Origin: Pseudomonadota bacterium
GTDB lineage: Bacteria > Pseudomonadota > Alphaproteobacteria > Rhizobiales > Xanthobacteraceae
Length of the DNA: 64,000 nt
Direction: 5' to 3'
NCBI GenBank assembly: GCA_018242205.1
Contig: JAFECJ010000012.1
Coordinates: 48,031-112,030, forward strand
Within the stretch, counting starts at the first letter, position 1. Every line of letters begins with the position of its first letter. Position numbers and translations under genes: made by a program. Positions 17,439 to 25,711 of the stretch are shown here, one piece after another. The notes under the pieces were generated by a model. The model had not been told where the DNA came from and made no database searches. It worked only from the letters and a program-made list of their open reading frames with translations.

Positions 17439-18092
17439 TCACACCTCGCCCAGCAACACCTTGGCCAGGGCCTCGGGGTTCAGCCGCGCGACGTTATGCC
17501 CGCAGTCGAAGGCGAAAGTCGACCACGCCGGATCGCCGCTCAGGCGGCGATAAAGCTCGTGGAACGGACTGCCGTCCCAGCCGAAGGCGCCGACATATGT
17601 CTTGCGCGGCACCGCGCGCCAGCGCCCGCTGAGATCGATGGCCTGGAGAAACGTCCCCATGGGATGAGGGCGGCATCTCGGATCCATCCCGGCGGCCGGC
17701 GCGCAATTCAGCCCGTCGGCCTTCGTGCCGGCGACGAACATTTCGCGGAAGCGCGGCGTCGTCAGCGACCAGACCGAATCGCCGGACTCCGGCACATAGG
17801 CGTCGACATAGACCAGTGCCCGAATCTGCTCCGGCACGGCATCGGCCGCGCCGCTCACGACCATGCCGCCATAGGATTGGCCGACCAGGACCACGCCATC
17901 GCCCTGCGACTTCACGGCGCAGACGACTTCGCCGATGTGAGTATCCAAGTTGGCTGTTGGGGCGGCAATGTCGCCAAGCCCCGCAAGCGTCATCGGCAGG
18001 GCCTTGTGGCCATGGGCCGACAGGATATCCGCCACCTGTTGGTACACCCAACCGCCCTGCCAACCGCCGGGAATGAGTATAAAGGTGGCCAT
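17439..18092 (-). CDS. Alpha/beta-fold hydrolase
   Basis: 217 residues of the small EstC/salicylate-esterase-like alpha/beta hydrolase group. The N-terminus has FILIPGGWQGGWVYQQVAD (oxyanion-hole HG-type region). The nucleophile elbow is VLVGQSYGGMVVSG with Ser in GQSYGG. The C-terminal His is in FDCGHNVARLNPEALAKVL. It should hydrolyse an ester, thioester or C-C bond in the cytoplasm. It is the last gene of a minus-strand run with an isomerase (15-bp gap) and an enolase-superfamily enzyme, so it probably acts in the same unidentified catabolic route. Confidence 0.85.
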   Translation of the reverse strand: MATFILIPGGWQGGWVYQQVADILSAHGHKALPMTLAGLGDIAAPTANLDTHIGEVVCAVKSQGDGVVLVGQSYGGMVVSGAADAVPEQIRALVYVDAYVPESGDSVWSLTTPRFREMFVAGTKADGLNCAPAAGMDPRCRPHPMGTFLQAIDLSGRWRAVPRKTYVGAFGWDGSPFHELYRRLSGDPAWSTFAFDCGHNVARLNPEALAKVLLGEV

Positions 18093-18107
18093 ATCAGCGT
18101 CGTCGTC

Positions 18108-18950
18108 TCACTTGAACGTGTCGTTATAGCGTTCAATGCAGATCTTGAGCACCTGGTCGCCCGGCCGCGTCCACCAGTCCTTGGCCGAGAAAATCTCGAT
18201 CTCGGTCGGCCCGGTGTAGCCGGCGGCCTCGATCCATTTGCGGAAGCGCGGCAGATCGACGACGCCGTCGCCCGGCATGCCGCGGTCGAGCAGCAGATCC
18301 TTGGTCGGCACCAGCCAGTCGCAGATGTGATAGCCGAGGATGCGCTTCTCGCGGCCGGCGCGCGCGATCTGCGCCTCGACCTCCGGATCCCACCACACAT
18401 GATAGACGTCGATGGCGACGCCGACGTCGTCGCCGAGCTGGCCCGCCATGTCGAGCGCCTGCTTCAGCGTGTTCACGCAGGCGCGGTCGCCGGCATACAT
18501 CGGGTGCAGCGGTTCAATGGCGAGCGGCACGCCGACCGAGCGCGCGTGCGGCAGAATGGCCGCAAGCCCGTCCAGCACCATCTGCCGCGCCGCGCCGATG
18601 TCGCGCGAGCCGGGCGGCAGGCCGCCGACCACCAGGACGAGGCACTGCGCGCCGAGGGCTGCGGCTTCGTCGAGCGCGCGCTTGTTGTCGTCGATCGCGG
18701 CCTGACGGCCGGCGGCGTCGGCCGCCGGAAACATGCCGCCGCGGCAATAGCCGGAAACGCGCATGCCGTTGTCCTTGATCGCCTTCACCGCGGTGTCGAG
18801 ACCGACCGCCGCGACCTGATCGCGCCACGGATCGACCCAGCCGATGCCGTGGCGACGGCAGGCTTCCACCGCTTCCGGCAGCTTCCACTGCTGGCGCACA
18901 GTGGCGAGATTGATCGACAAACCTTCGATCTTATTGCCTTCGGTCTTCAT
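18108..18950 (-). CDS. Sugar phosphate isomerase/epimerase-like TIM-barrel protein
   Basis: 280 residues of the AP-endonuclease-2/xylose-isomerase-like TIM-barrel group. Expected metal-ligand positions are visible: Glu in LAIEPLHPMYAG, Asp/His in VAIDVYHVWWDPE, His in ILGYHICDW and Glu in TEIEIFSAKDWW. Members isomerise or epimerise sugars, inosose-like polyols or hydroxypyruvate-type compounds; the substrate cannot be read from sequence. It lies 23 bp after the enolase-superfamily gene and 15 bp before the hydrolase, consistent with one operon. Confidence 0.85.
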   Translation of the reverse strand: MKTEGNKIEGLSINLATVRQQWKLPEAVEACRRHGIGWVDPWRDQVAAVGLDTAVKAIKDNGMRVSGYCRGGMFPAADAAGRQAAIDDNKRALDEAAALGAQCLVLVVGGLPPGSRDIGAARQMVLDGLAAILPHARSVGVPLAIEPLHPMYAGDRACVNTLKQALDMAGQLGDDVGVAIDVYHVWWDPEVEAQIARAGREKRILGYHICDWLVPTKDLLLDRGMPGDGVVDLPRFRKWIEAAGYTGPTEIEIFSAKDWWTRPGDQVLKICIERYNDTFK

Positions 18951-18973
18951 CGGCGTGTCCTTGTCTTGAATTC

Positions 18974-20407
18974 TTAGGCGTTGGCAAGCGCCGCGCTCGG
19001 CTTCATGGCCGACCAGTCGGGCATCACCGCGGTGGCGAGCCCCGGCGCCTGCGCGATCGAGCGCAGCGAGATGTCGCCGTTGTTGATCTGCAGGCGGACC
19101 CGGCCGTTGGCAGCGCGGGCATAAAGATCGCCATGCGCCTTGAGAAACGCCTCCTGCTCGGCCTGCGGCGCGCCGGCCATGCCGTCGACATAATGGTGAC
19201 CGTTGCGCTCGACATGCGCGGCGCCGACCAGCGAAGCCAACAGCAGGTCCTGCTGCACGGCGACGCCGCCTTGCGTCGTCAGGTCTTCCGCCGACATGAC
19301 GAAGTGGCCGCCTTCGGCCGAGTATTTCGACACGCGCGCACTGTTGAGCAGAGCGCGGTAGAAGCCCTTGCAGGACTTCGACGAGATGCCGGTATAGCCG
19401 AGTGCTCGCGCCCGCGGGAAGACATCGAAGTCGGCATCGGATTCGTCGATCTCGACCGGGACTTCTTCGGACAGGGCATGTACCGGCTTATTGAGCGCCT
19501 CGGCGCGCGCGATCGGCTGCTCGATCAGCAACAGCGACGCCTTGAGGCGCGCCAGCCGTTTGTCTTCGCCCATGCGGCGCCACAGGGCGAGGACTGCGTC
19601 GACATTCTCGTACTGCTCGTTGCCATCGAGCGTCGCCTTGTAAGCGCCGGCGTCGCGATCGAGCACCGCGGTGATCTGCGCCAGGCGCTCGATGTCGTCG
19701 TCGATCTGGCCGCCGACCTTGAGCTTGAAATAGCGCTGGCCGTAGGCAGCGATCACTTCTTCGAGGCTTTCCGGCAGACCGTCGTCGAGACGCTTGCCCT
19801 CGGTTTCAGCACGGGTGATGGCGTCGACCAGCCCGACGGTGTGACGCGCGGCGATGGTGTCGGCCGGTCGGCGCGATGCGAGGAAATTGTCGAGGTCGAA
19901 GCCGGCGAGATCGGGCGTCAATGCCGTGGTGATGCCGAGTCGGTTATGGCGCACCAAAGCGGCGGCGGAGACACCCTCGAGCCGCCCGAGCGCGTCGATG
20001 ATGGCGCGCTCGATCAAGGCCTGGCCGAACGAGGCGACCAGACCGTTGAGCCCGGCCGCGGCGCAGTCGGCGCGATGCGCCGCGTTGGCGGCGGCGGTGA
20101 TGCCGAACGCAGTGTTATCGCCGACGGCGACGGCGTGACGCCGCGCGCTGGCCAGCGAGCGGCGCAGCTGGTCGAAGTTATCGTCGTTGGACAGCGCGGG
20201 CGACTTGTCGAACCATTTGGGCACCAGCAGTTCGGCGGAAATGCCCTCGCCTTCGCGGCCGTCGGCCAAGCGAATGCGAGCGCGAACGAAAAGCTGCGGC
20301 GCTTCCCGCAAGGTGACGACGCCGAAACGGAACGGCAGGCGCAGCGTCACGGGACGCTCGAAACATTCGACGGCCATCAGCCGCAGCCGCGGCGCATTGC
20401 TTGCCAT
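18974..20407 (-). CDS. Enolase-superfamily (mandelate racemase/muconate cycloisomerase-like) protein
   Basis: About 477 residues, longer than the usual ~370-400. Active-site landmarks in order: KLKVG (~228), TLDGNEQ (~261), LIEQP (~296), VEIDESD (~320) and SSKSCKG (~344). Together these suggest three metal-binding acids and a KxK plus C-terminal Lys acid/base set, as in muconate-cycloisomerase-like members. Such enzymes abstract a proton alpha to a carboxylate (dehydration, racemisation or cycloisomerisation). Start ATG 20407 (MASNAPRL) is preferred to 20419. The gene is divergent from the ABC importer, and a TetR-type box lies between them. The substrate is unknown. Confidence 0.82.
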   Translation of the reverse strand: MASNAPRLRLMAVECFERPVTLRLPFRFGVVTLREAPQLFVRARIRLADGREGEGISAELLVPKWFDKSPALSNDDNFDQLRRSLASARRHAVAVGDNTAFGITAAANAAHRADCAAAGLNGLVASFGQALIERAIIDALGRLEGVSAAALVRHNRLGITTALTPDLAGFDLDNFLASRRPADTIAARHTVGLVDAITRAETEGKRLDDGLPESLEEVIAAYGQRYFKLKVGGQIDDDIERLAQITAVLDRDAGAYKATLDGNEQYENVDAVLALWRRMGEDKRLARLKASLLLIEQPIARAEALNKPVHALSEEVPVEIDESDADFDVFPRARALGYTGISSKSCKGFYRALLNSARVSKYSAEGGHFVMSAEDLTTQGGVAVQQDLLLASLVGAAHVERNGHHYVDGMAGAPQAEQEAFLKAHGDLYARAANGRVRLQINNGDISLRSIAQAPGLATAVMPDWSAMKPSAALANA

Positions 20408-20493
20408 TCCCGCTTCCATGGACTCCCTCCGGCGCGTTCGGCCATTTCGCCGCGTCCCGGCAGACTTGACCCGGACCCGCGCTCCTCCTTAAA

Positions 20494-20507
20494 TAACCAA
20501 ATGGTTA
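20494..20507. promoter_or_regulatory. Putative TetR operator in divergent promoter
   Basis: TAACCA-aa-TGGTTA is a perfect 6-bp inverted repeat between the enolase-superfamily gene (start 20407, minus) and the ABC permease (start 20553, plus). A closely related box (TAACCAGATAGTTA, two mismatches) precedes the Gfo/Idh/MocA gene at 25654-25671, next to the tetR-type gene. Shared boxes at the two control regions suggest one regulator for the whole locus. Confidence 0.6.
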
Positions 20508-20552
20508 CATCTGGCATGGGCGCGCTGCAAGACGCCCGGCCTGGAGGAAGCG

Positions 20553-21356
20553 ATGGCGGATTCGAATAAAGGCTGGCTGCGGCTGCTGCAGGCGAATTGG
20601 CTTAGGCCATTGATATTTCTAGTCTTTTTGACCGTCGCCTGGGATCTCGTGATTCGCCTTTTCCATATCCCGCCCTATCAGATCCCCAAACCCGCCGACG
20701 TCATTGAAACGCTGTGGACCGACTGGCCGAACCTGCTCGCCCAGTCGGTGCCGACCACGATCGCGACTGTACAGGGCTTCATCCTGTCCGCTCTGTTCGG
20801 CATCCCGATGGCGATGCTGATCGTCGGTTCCCGCACGGTGGAAAGCTACGTCTACCCGTTGCTGGTATTCTCGCAGTCGATCCCGAAGATCGCGATCGCG
20901 CCGCTGTTCGTCGTCTGGTTCGGTTTCGGCATGCTGCCGAAAGTTTTGTCCGCCTTCCTGCTCGGCTTCTTCCCGGTCGTCGTCTCGGCGGTTCAGGGCT
21001 TCAAGTCGGTCGAACCCGACATGCTCGATCTCGCCCGCGCCATGGAAGCCAGCCGCCTGCAGATCTTCCGCATGGTGCGCTTGCCGCACGCTCTGCCGGC
21101 AATCTTCTCCGGCCTCAAAGTGTCGATCACGCTGGCCGTGGTCGGCGCCGTGGTCGGCGAATTCGTCGGTTCCAATTCCGGCCTGGGCTTCGTCTTGCAG
21201 CGCTCGATCGGCAATTTCGAGCTGCCGACCATGTTTGCTGCGCTGGTGATGCTGTCACTGATCGGCGTGATCCTGTTCTGGGTCGTCGACCTGATCGAGC
21301 GCTTTTCCATTCCTTGGCACGCCAGCCAACGCCAGGACTTAATCGTCGCCGCCTGA
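20553..21356 (+). CDS. ABC transporter permease (SsuC/TauC family)
   Basis: 267 residues with about six membrane helices and the inner-membrane EAA-type loop MEASRLQIFRMVRLPHALPAIFSGLKVS, typical of binding-protein-dependent importers of the nitrate/taurine/sulfonate class. A good ribosome-binding site (GGAGGAAG, 20539-20546) fixes ATG 20553. It heads a plus-strand operon with the binding protein 27 bp downstream and the ATPase after that. The class carries taurine, sulfonates, pyrimidine precursors or aromatic acids; the neighbouring enzymes do not decide which. Confidence 0.92.
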   Translation: MADSNKGWLRLLQANWLRPLIFLVFLTVAWDLVIRLFHIPPYQIPKPADVIETLWTDWPNLLAQSVPTTIATVQGFILSALFGIPMAMLIVGSRTVESYVYPLLVFSQSIPKIAIAPLFVVWFGFGMLPKVLSAFLLGFFPVVVSAVQGFKSVEPDMLDLARAMEASRLQIFRMVRLPHALPAIFSGLKVSITLAVVGAVVGEFVGSNSGLGFVLQRSIGNFELPTMFAALVMLSLIGVILFWVVDLIERFSIPWHASQRQDLIVAA

Positions 21357-21383
21357 ACAAGAAAACCTCAAGGGAGAGAAAGC

Positions 21384-22370
21384 ATGTTGAAAAAAACAGT
21401 CGTTGCGCTCGCCGCCGTACTCGTCGCCTCGCCGGCCTTTGCCGCCGACAAGGTGACGCTGATGCTGAACTGGTACGTCTACGGCGAACACGCGCCGTTC
21501 TACTACGGCAAGGAAAAGGGCTATTTCAAAGACCAGGGCATCGACCTCGAGATCCAGGAAGGTCGTGGCTCCGCGACGGTGACGCAGGTCGTCGCCGCCA
21601 AGACCGTGCCGTTCGGTTATGTCGACGTCCCAACCATGATGCGTGCCGCCGTCAAGGGCGCGCCGGTGATCGCCGTCGGCGTCGCGTTGCAGACCAACCC
21701 GATGTCGGCGATGGGCTTTGCCGACAAGAACATCAGGAAGCCGGCGGACATCAAGGGCAAGACGGTGGCCACCACGCCGGGCGATTCGATGTCGCAGATC
21801 TGGCCGCTGTTCCTGAAGAAGACCGGCCTGAAGGAATCGGACTTCAAGACCGTATCCGGCGACGCCACCACCAAGCTCAACGCGGTGATCAACGGCCAGG
21901 CCGACCTGCTGCTCGGCTACGTCATGGACCAGTCGATGAAGATCAAGGACGCGACCGGCAAGGACGTCTATCCGATCAAGTTCGCCGACTATGGTGTCAA
22001 CCTTGTCTCGTCCGGCATCATCACCAATACCGACTATCTGAAGGAGCACCAGGATCTGGTGAAGCGGTTCATGGCCGCCGCGGTGAAATCGATCGAGGAA
22101 GCCTCGAAGCATCCGCGGGACGCGGCGCAGGCGATCCTCAACGCCAATCCGAAGGGCGGCAAGATCGACACCCTGACCCAGGGCTTCGAACTGACGATCC
22201 CACTGTACAAGGATCCGACCGGAAAATCGAAGCAGCCGCTACGCGTCAGCGACCAGAACATGAAGGATACGGTCGACGTGATGGTCGAGTATGGCGGTCT
22301 CGATGCCAAGGCAAAGACCGACTACAAGAACTACTACACCGACGCCTATCTGCCCGCCGCCACCAACTAA
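21384..22370 (+). CDS. ABC transporter substrate-binding protein (NMT1/TauA-like)
   Basis: 328 residues with a Sec signal peptide (MLKKTVVALAAVLVASPAFA, then ADKVTLML). The mature protein shows the NMT1/THI5-like fold signature: LMLNWYVYGEHAPFYYGKEKG, EIQEGRGSATVTQVVAAKT and GKTVATTPGD. It would capture the solute in the periplasm for the preceding permease. RBS AGGGAGAG lies just upstream. The gap to the GTG-started ATPase is 14 bp. The substrate is unknown; related proteins bind hydroxymethylpyrimidine-like, sulfonate or aromatic ligands. Confidence 0.92.
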   Translation: MLKKTVVALAAVLVASPAFAADKVTLMLNWYVYGEHAPFYYGKEKGYFKDQGIDLEIQEGRGSATVTQVVAAKTVPFGYVDVPTMMRAAVKGAPVIAVGVALQTNPMSAMGFADKNIRKPADIKGKTVATTPGDSMSQIWPLFLKKTGLKESDFKTVSGDATTKLNAVINGQADLLLGYVMDQSMKIKDATGKDVYPIKFADYGVNLVSSGIITNTDYLKEHQDLVKRFMAAAVKSIEEASKHPRDAAQAILNANPKGGKIDTLTQGFELTIPLYKDPTGKSKQPLRVSDQNMKDTVDVMVEYGGLDAKAKTDYKNYYTDAYLPAATN

Positions 22371-22384
22371 AGAGCAGAGAGCCC

Positions 22385-23212
22385 GTGAGCAACGTCACGC
22401 CGCTTAAACGCGAATACCGCGCCGCCTCCTCGGAGGCGGTGCGGCCCGTCAGCATCGAGATCAACGGCGTCTCGAAAACCTACAAGACGCAGGACGGCGA
22501 GGTGCCGTCGCTGCGCCCGATCGATTTCGACATCCACGACGGCGAATTCGTGGTCGTTGTCGGCCCGTCCGGCTGCGGCAAGACCACGCTCCTGAAGATG
22601 GTTGCGGGCCTGATGCCACCGAGCGGGGGCGAAATCCGCGTCGCCAGCAAAGTGATTACCAAGCCGCACAGCGACGTCGGCATCGTGTTTCAATCGGCCA
22701 TGCTGTTGCCGTGGCGCAATGTGCTGCGGAACGTCATGATGCCGGTCGAGGTCAAGGGGCTGCCCGAGGCGGAATTCCGCGAACGGGCGATGTCGCTTCT
22801 CAAGATGGTCGGCCTCGAAGGCTTCGAGAAGAAATATCCTTGGCAGCTCTCCGGCGGCATGCAGCAGCGCGCCTCGATCTGCCGCGCGCTGGTGCATGAT
22901 CCGAAGATCGTGTTGATGGACGAGCCGTTCGGCGCGCTCGACGCCATGACCCGCGAGCGCATGAATGTCGAACTGCAGCGCATCCAGCGCGAAACGCGAA
23001 AGACCGTGCTCCTGATCACGCACTCGATACCGGAAGCGGTGTTCCTCGCCGATCGGGTGCTGGTGATGAGCGAACGGCCCGGCTCGATCGCCGCGGTCTA
23101 TGACATCGACTTGCCGAAACCGCGTACGCTCGACGTGCTGTCGGACCAGCGCTTCGTCGAGATGACCAAGGTCATCCGCAAGCACTTCAACGCGCAGACC
23201 GACGGAGCGTAA
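22385..23212 (+). CDS. ABC transporter ATP-binding protein (SsuB/TauB family)
   Basis: 275 residues starting at GTG 22385, soon after the binding-protein stop; the open frame runs much further upstream, but that part is out of frame with the two preceding genes and is not protein-like. Walker A GPSGCGKTT, Q-loop VFQSAMLLPW, signature LSGGMQQRASICRAL, Walker B IVLMDEPFGALD and H-loop LITHSIPEAV are all intact. The long N-terminal lead (VTPLKREYRAASSEAV) before the ABC domain is mildly unusual. It powers the importer. A terminator follows directly. Confidence 0.93.
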   Translation: MSNVTPLKREYRAASSEAVRPVSIEINGVSKTYKTQDGEVPSLRPIDFDIHDGEFVVVVGPSGCGKTTLLKMVAGLMPPSGGEIRVASKVITKPHSDVGIVFQSAMLLPWRNVLRNVMMPVEVKGLPEAEFRERAMSLLKMVGLEGFEKKYPWQLSGGMQQRASICRALVHDPKIVLMDEPFGALDAMTRERMNVELQRIQRETRKTVLLITHSIPEAVFLADRVLVMSERPGSIAAVYDIDLPKPRTLDVLSDQRFVEMTKVIRKHFNAQTDGA

Positions 23213-23214
23213 TG

Positions 23215-23250
23215 TAAAAAAGGCCGGTCGGTGCCCGGCCTTTTTCTTTT
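23215..23250. terminator. Bidirectional intrinsic terminator
   Basis: The GC stem GGCCGG/CCGGCC (arms 22 kb + 1222-1227 and 1235-1240, i.e. 23222-23227 and 23235-23240) is flanked by an A-run on the left and TTTTT-C-TTTT on the right. It can terminate the ABC operon on plus and the DUF993 operon on minus, whose stop is at 23265. Confidence 0.88.
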
Positions 23251-23264
23251 ACTCTGACCTCAGA

Positions 23265-24431
23265 TCAGGCCATCCCCTGCACCGCCAGGAACTTGCCCAT
23301 GCGCGAGGCGGCGAGGTCGGGATCGTGCAACACACGCGCCTTGTCGGCGAGGCGGAAAAGTTCGGCGAAGTGCAGCACCGAACGCGCGCTCTGCTGGCCG
23401 CCGATCATTGAGAAATGATCCTGCAGACCGTTGAGCCAGGCCAGGAACACCACACCGGTCTTGTAGAAGCGGGTCGGTGCCTTGAAGATGTGGCGCGACA
23501 GCGGCACGGTCGGCTCCATGATGCCGTGAAAACCCTGCAGGTCGTTGTTGGCGAGCTTGGCAAGCCCCGCCGACGCCGCCGGCGCGATCGCGTCGAAGAT
23601 GCCGAGCAGCGCATCGGAATGGCCCTGCTCGTCGCCGGCGATCAGTTCGGCGTAGTTGAAATCGTCGCCGGTATACATGCGCACGCCCTGCGGCAACCGG
23701 CGGCGCATGACGATCTCCTTTTCCTTGGACAGGAGCGAGATTTTTACGCCGTCGATCTTCTCGGCGTTATCGGTCATGATGGCGAGACAGGTTTCCATGG
23801 CCTGCATGTGGTCGTTCGAGCCCCAGTAGCCAGCGAGTGCCGGATCGAACATCTCGCCGAGCCAGTGGATGATCACCGGCTCCTTCACCTGGCGCAGGAT
23901 GCGGCCATAGACCTTCTCGTAATCGGCGGGCGACTTGGCGGCGCGGGCGAGCGCGCGCGACGCCATGAGGATCAGCTTGCCGCCCATGCCTTCGATGACC
24001 TCGATCTGCTCCTCGTAGGCGCGGATGATGTCGTCGAGCGTGACACGGTCGCTGGCCTCGAGGTGATCGGTGCCGCAGCCGCAGCCGATCCTTGCGCCAG
24101 GGCGCCCTTTAGCGGCCTCGAGCGCATGCTTGATGAGGGCCTTGGCGCCGTTCCAGTCGAGGCCGCCGCCGCGCTGCGCAGTATCCATGGCTTCGGCAAC
24201 ACCGAGGCCGAGGTCCCACAGGTAATGGCGGAAGGCCATGGTCTTGTCCCAGTCGATAGCGACGTCGAGCCAGGGATCGTTGTCGGCCAGCGGGTCGGCG
24301 ACGACATGCGCCGCGGCATAGGCGATGCGGTTGAACTTCGCCGTCTCTTCCTTCGATGGAAACTTGATCGGCTCGCCGGTCCTATAGGCCGTGAAACTGC
24401 GGTCGGCGTTCGGCAGCGATAGGGTCGCCAT
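23265..24431 (-). CDS. DUF993 / dihydrodipicolinate synthase-family protein
   Basis: 388 residues. I recognise the DUF993 (dihydrodipicolinate-synthase-like TIM barrel) family from the overall sequence: DWDKTMAFRHYLWDLGLGVAEAMDTAQRG, GCGTDHL, KEPVIIHWLGEMFDPAL, DGVKISLL and YTGDDFNY. VKISLL resembles the strand that carries the Schiff-base Lys in aldolases of this superfamily, so a C-C lyase or aldolase step is plausible. It follows the Gfo/Idh/MocA gene by 21 bp. The reaction is undescribed as far as I know; the family is usually annotated by similarity only. Confidence 0.85.
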   Translation of the reverse strand: MATLSLPNADRSFTAYRTGEPIKFPSKEETAKFNRIAYAAAHVVADPLADNDPWLDVAIDWDKTMAFRHYLWDLGLGVAEAMDTAQRGGGLDWNGAKALIKHALEAAKGRPGARIGCGCGTDHLEASDRVTLDDIIRAYEEQIEVIEGMGGKLILMASRALARAAKSPADYEKVYGRILRQVKEPVIIHWLGEMFDPALAGYWGSNDHMQAMETCLAIMTDNAEKIDGVKISLLSKEKEIVMRRRLPQGVRMYTGDDFNYAELIAGDEQGHSDALLGIFDAIAPAASAGLAKLANNDLQGFHGIMEPTVPLSRHIFKAPTRFYKTGVVFLAWLNGLQDHFSMIGGQQSARSVLHFAELFRLADKARVLHDPDLAASRMGKFLAVQGMA

Positions 24432-24452
24432 GCGACTGCTCCTGCTTTCGCG

Positions 24453-25607
24453 TTAAATCTTCACTTCCGGCACGTCGACCCAGCGCCGTTCCTTCCAGCT
24501 CTTCAAGCCGAGTTCGGCGAGCTGCACGCCCTTGATGCCCTCGATCAGGCCGTGATGCCACGGCGTATCGGCGCAGACATGGCGGATGAAATCCTCCCAC
24601 TGGATCTTGAAGCCGTTCTCGTAAACGATATTGTCCGGCACTTCTTCCCACTGGTCGTAGAAGTTCATGGTCTGCGGCACATCGGGATTCCACACCGGCC
24701 GCGGCGTGTTGACGCGATGCTGGGTCCAGCACTTGGTCAGGCCCGCGACCGCCGAACCATGCGTACCGTCGATCTGGAAGGTAACGAGATCGTCGCGGCG
24801 CACGCGCACCGTCCACGACGAGTTCATGTGGGCAATGACGCCACCGGCGAGCTGGAACGTGGCATAGGCCGCGTCGTCGGCATCGGCCTTGTAGGTCTTG
24901 CCGCTTTCATCGACGCGCTCGGGAATATGCGTGGCGCCGAGGCAACTCACCGCCTCGACGTTGCCGAACAGGTTGTCGAGTACGTAACGCCAGTGACACA
25001 GCATATCGAGAATGATGCCGCCGCCTTCGGTCGACTTGTAATTCCAGCTCGGCCGCTGCGCCGGCTGGCCCCAATCGCCTTCGAACACCCAGTAGCCGAA
25101 CTCGCCACGCACCGAGAGCATGCGGCCAAAGAAGCCACTGTCGCGCAACATCTTCACCTTGCGCAGGCCGGGCAGAAACAGCTTGTCCTGCACCACGCCG
25201 TTCTTCACGCCCTTGGCCTTGGCCAGCTTGGCGACAGCCATCGCCTTGTCGATGGTGTCGGCAACCGGCTTCTCGCAATAGACGTGCTTGCCAGCTTCGA
25301 TCGCCTGCGTCAGCAAATCGGCCCGCATCTGGGTGGTGGCGGCGTCGAAGAACACCTCGTCCTTCGGGTCCTTCAGCGCGGCGGTGAGATCGGTGGTGTA
25401 GCGCTCGATACCATATTGCTTGGCGAGTGCCGCGATCTTGTCGGCGTTGCGGCCGACCAGGATCGGATCGGGCATGACGCGATCGCCATTCGGCAGCGCG
25501 ACGCCACCCTGCTGGCGAATGGCCACGATCGACCGCACCAGATGCTGGTTGAGCCCCATGCGTCCGGTGACGCCGTACATAACGATGCCGAGCCTGCGGA
25601 TAGCCAC
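24453..25607 (-). CDS. Gfo/Idh/MocA-family NAD(P)-dependent oxidoreductase
   Basis: 384 residues. The N-terminal Rossmann fold (RLGIVMYGVTGRMGLNQHLV) has a GxTGxM loop rather than the usual GxGxxG. The conserved EKPV motif (HVYCEKPVADTIDKA) holds the catalytic Lys, and a Gfo-type C-terminal domain follows (GGGIILDMLCHWRYVLDNLFG). Members oxidise or reduce a sugar, inositol or sugar-acid hydroxyl. A TetR-type box lies 47-64 bp upstream of the start. It is cotranscribed with the DUF993 gene, so dehydrogenation followed by C-C cleavage is a reasonable guess. Confidence 0.9.
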   Translation of the reverse strand: MAIRRLGIVMYGVTGRMGLNQHLVRSIVAIRQQGGVALPNGDRVMPDPILVGRNADKIAALAKQYGIERYTTDLTAALKDPKDEVFFDAATTQMRADLLTQAIEAGKHVYCEKPVADTIDKAMAVAKLAKAKGVKNGVVQDKLFLPGLRKVKMLRDSGFFGRMLSVRGEFGYWVFEGDWGQPAQRPSWNYKSTEGGGIILDMLCHWRYVLDNLFGNVEAVSCLGATHIPERVDESGKTYKADADDAAYATFQLAGGVIAHMNSSWTVRVRRDDLVTFQIDGTHGSAVAGLTKCWTQHRVNTPRPVWNPDVPQTMNFYDQWEEVPDNIVYENGFKIQWEDFIRHVCADTPWHHGLIEGIKGVQLAELGLKSWKERRWVDVPEVKI

Positions 25608-25653
25608 GCGTCTTCCTCCGATGTCTTGTCTTGGGCGCCTTGAAGCACCGCTA

Positions 25654-25671
25654 AGTAACCAGATAGTTACT
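25654..25671. promoter_or_regulatory. Putative TetR operator upstream of oxidoreductase gene
   Basis: AGTAACCAGATAGTTACT: the outer six bases on each side are fully complementary (AGTAAC/GTTACT). The core TAACCAGATAGTTA matches the box at 20494-20507 in 12 of 14 positions. It lies between the tetR-type stop (25712) and the Gfo/Idh/MocA start (25607). Confidence 0.65.
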
Positions 25672-25711
25672 ATTGAGCAAGACCGGCCCGGTCGTCAAGG
25701 GGCCCAAGACC

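Noticed and set aside
17183..17632. 149-residue ORF across the tRNA
   Set aside because: Overlaps tRNA-Arg and the hydrolase gene; not protein-like.
20714..23212. 832-residue ORF across permease, binding protein and ATPase
   Set aside because: Only the last 275 codons encode the ATPase; the upstream part is out of frame with two real genes.
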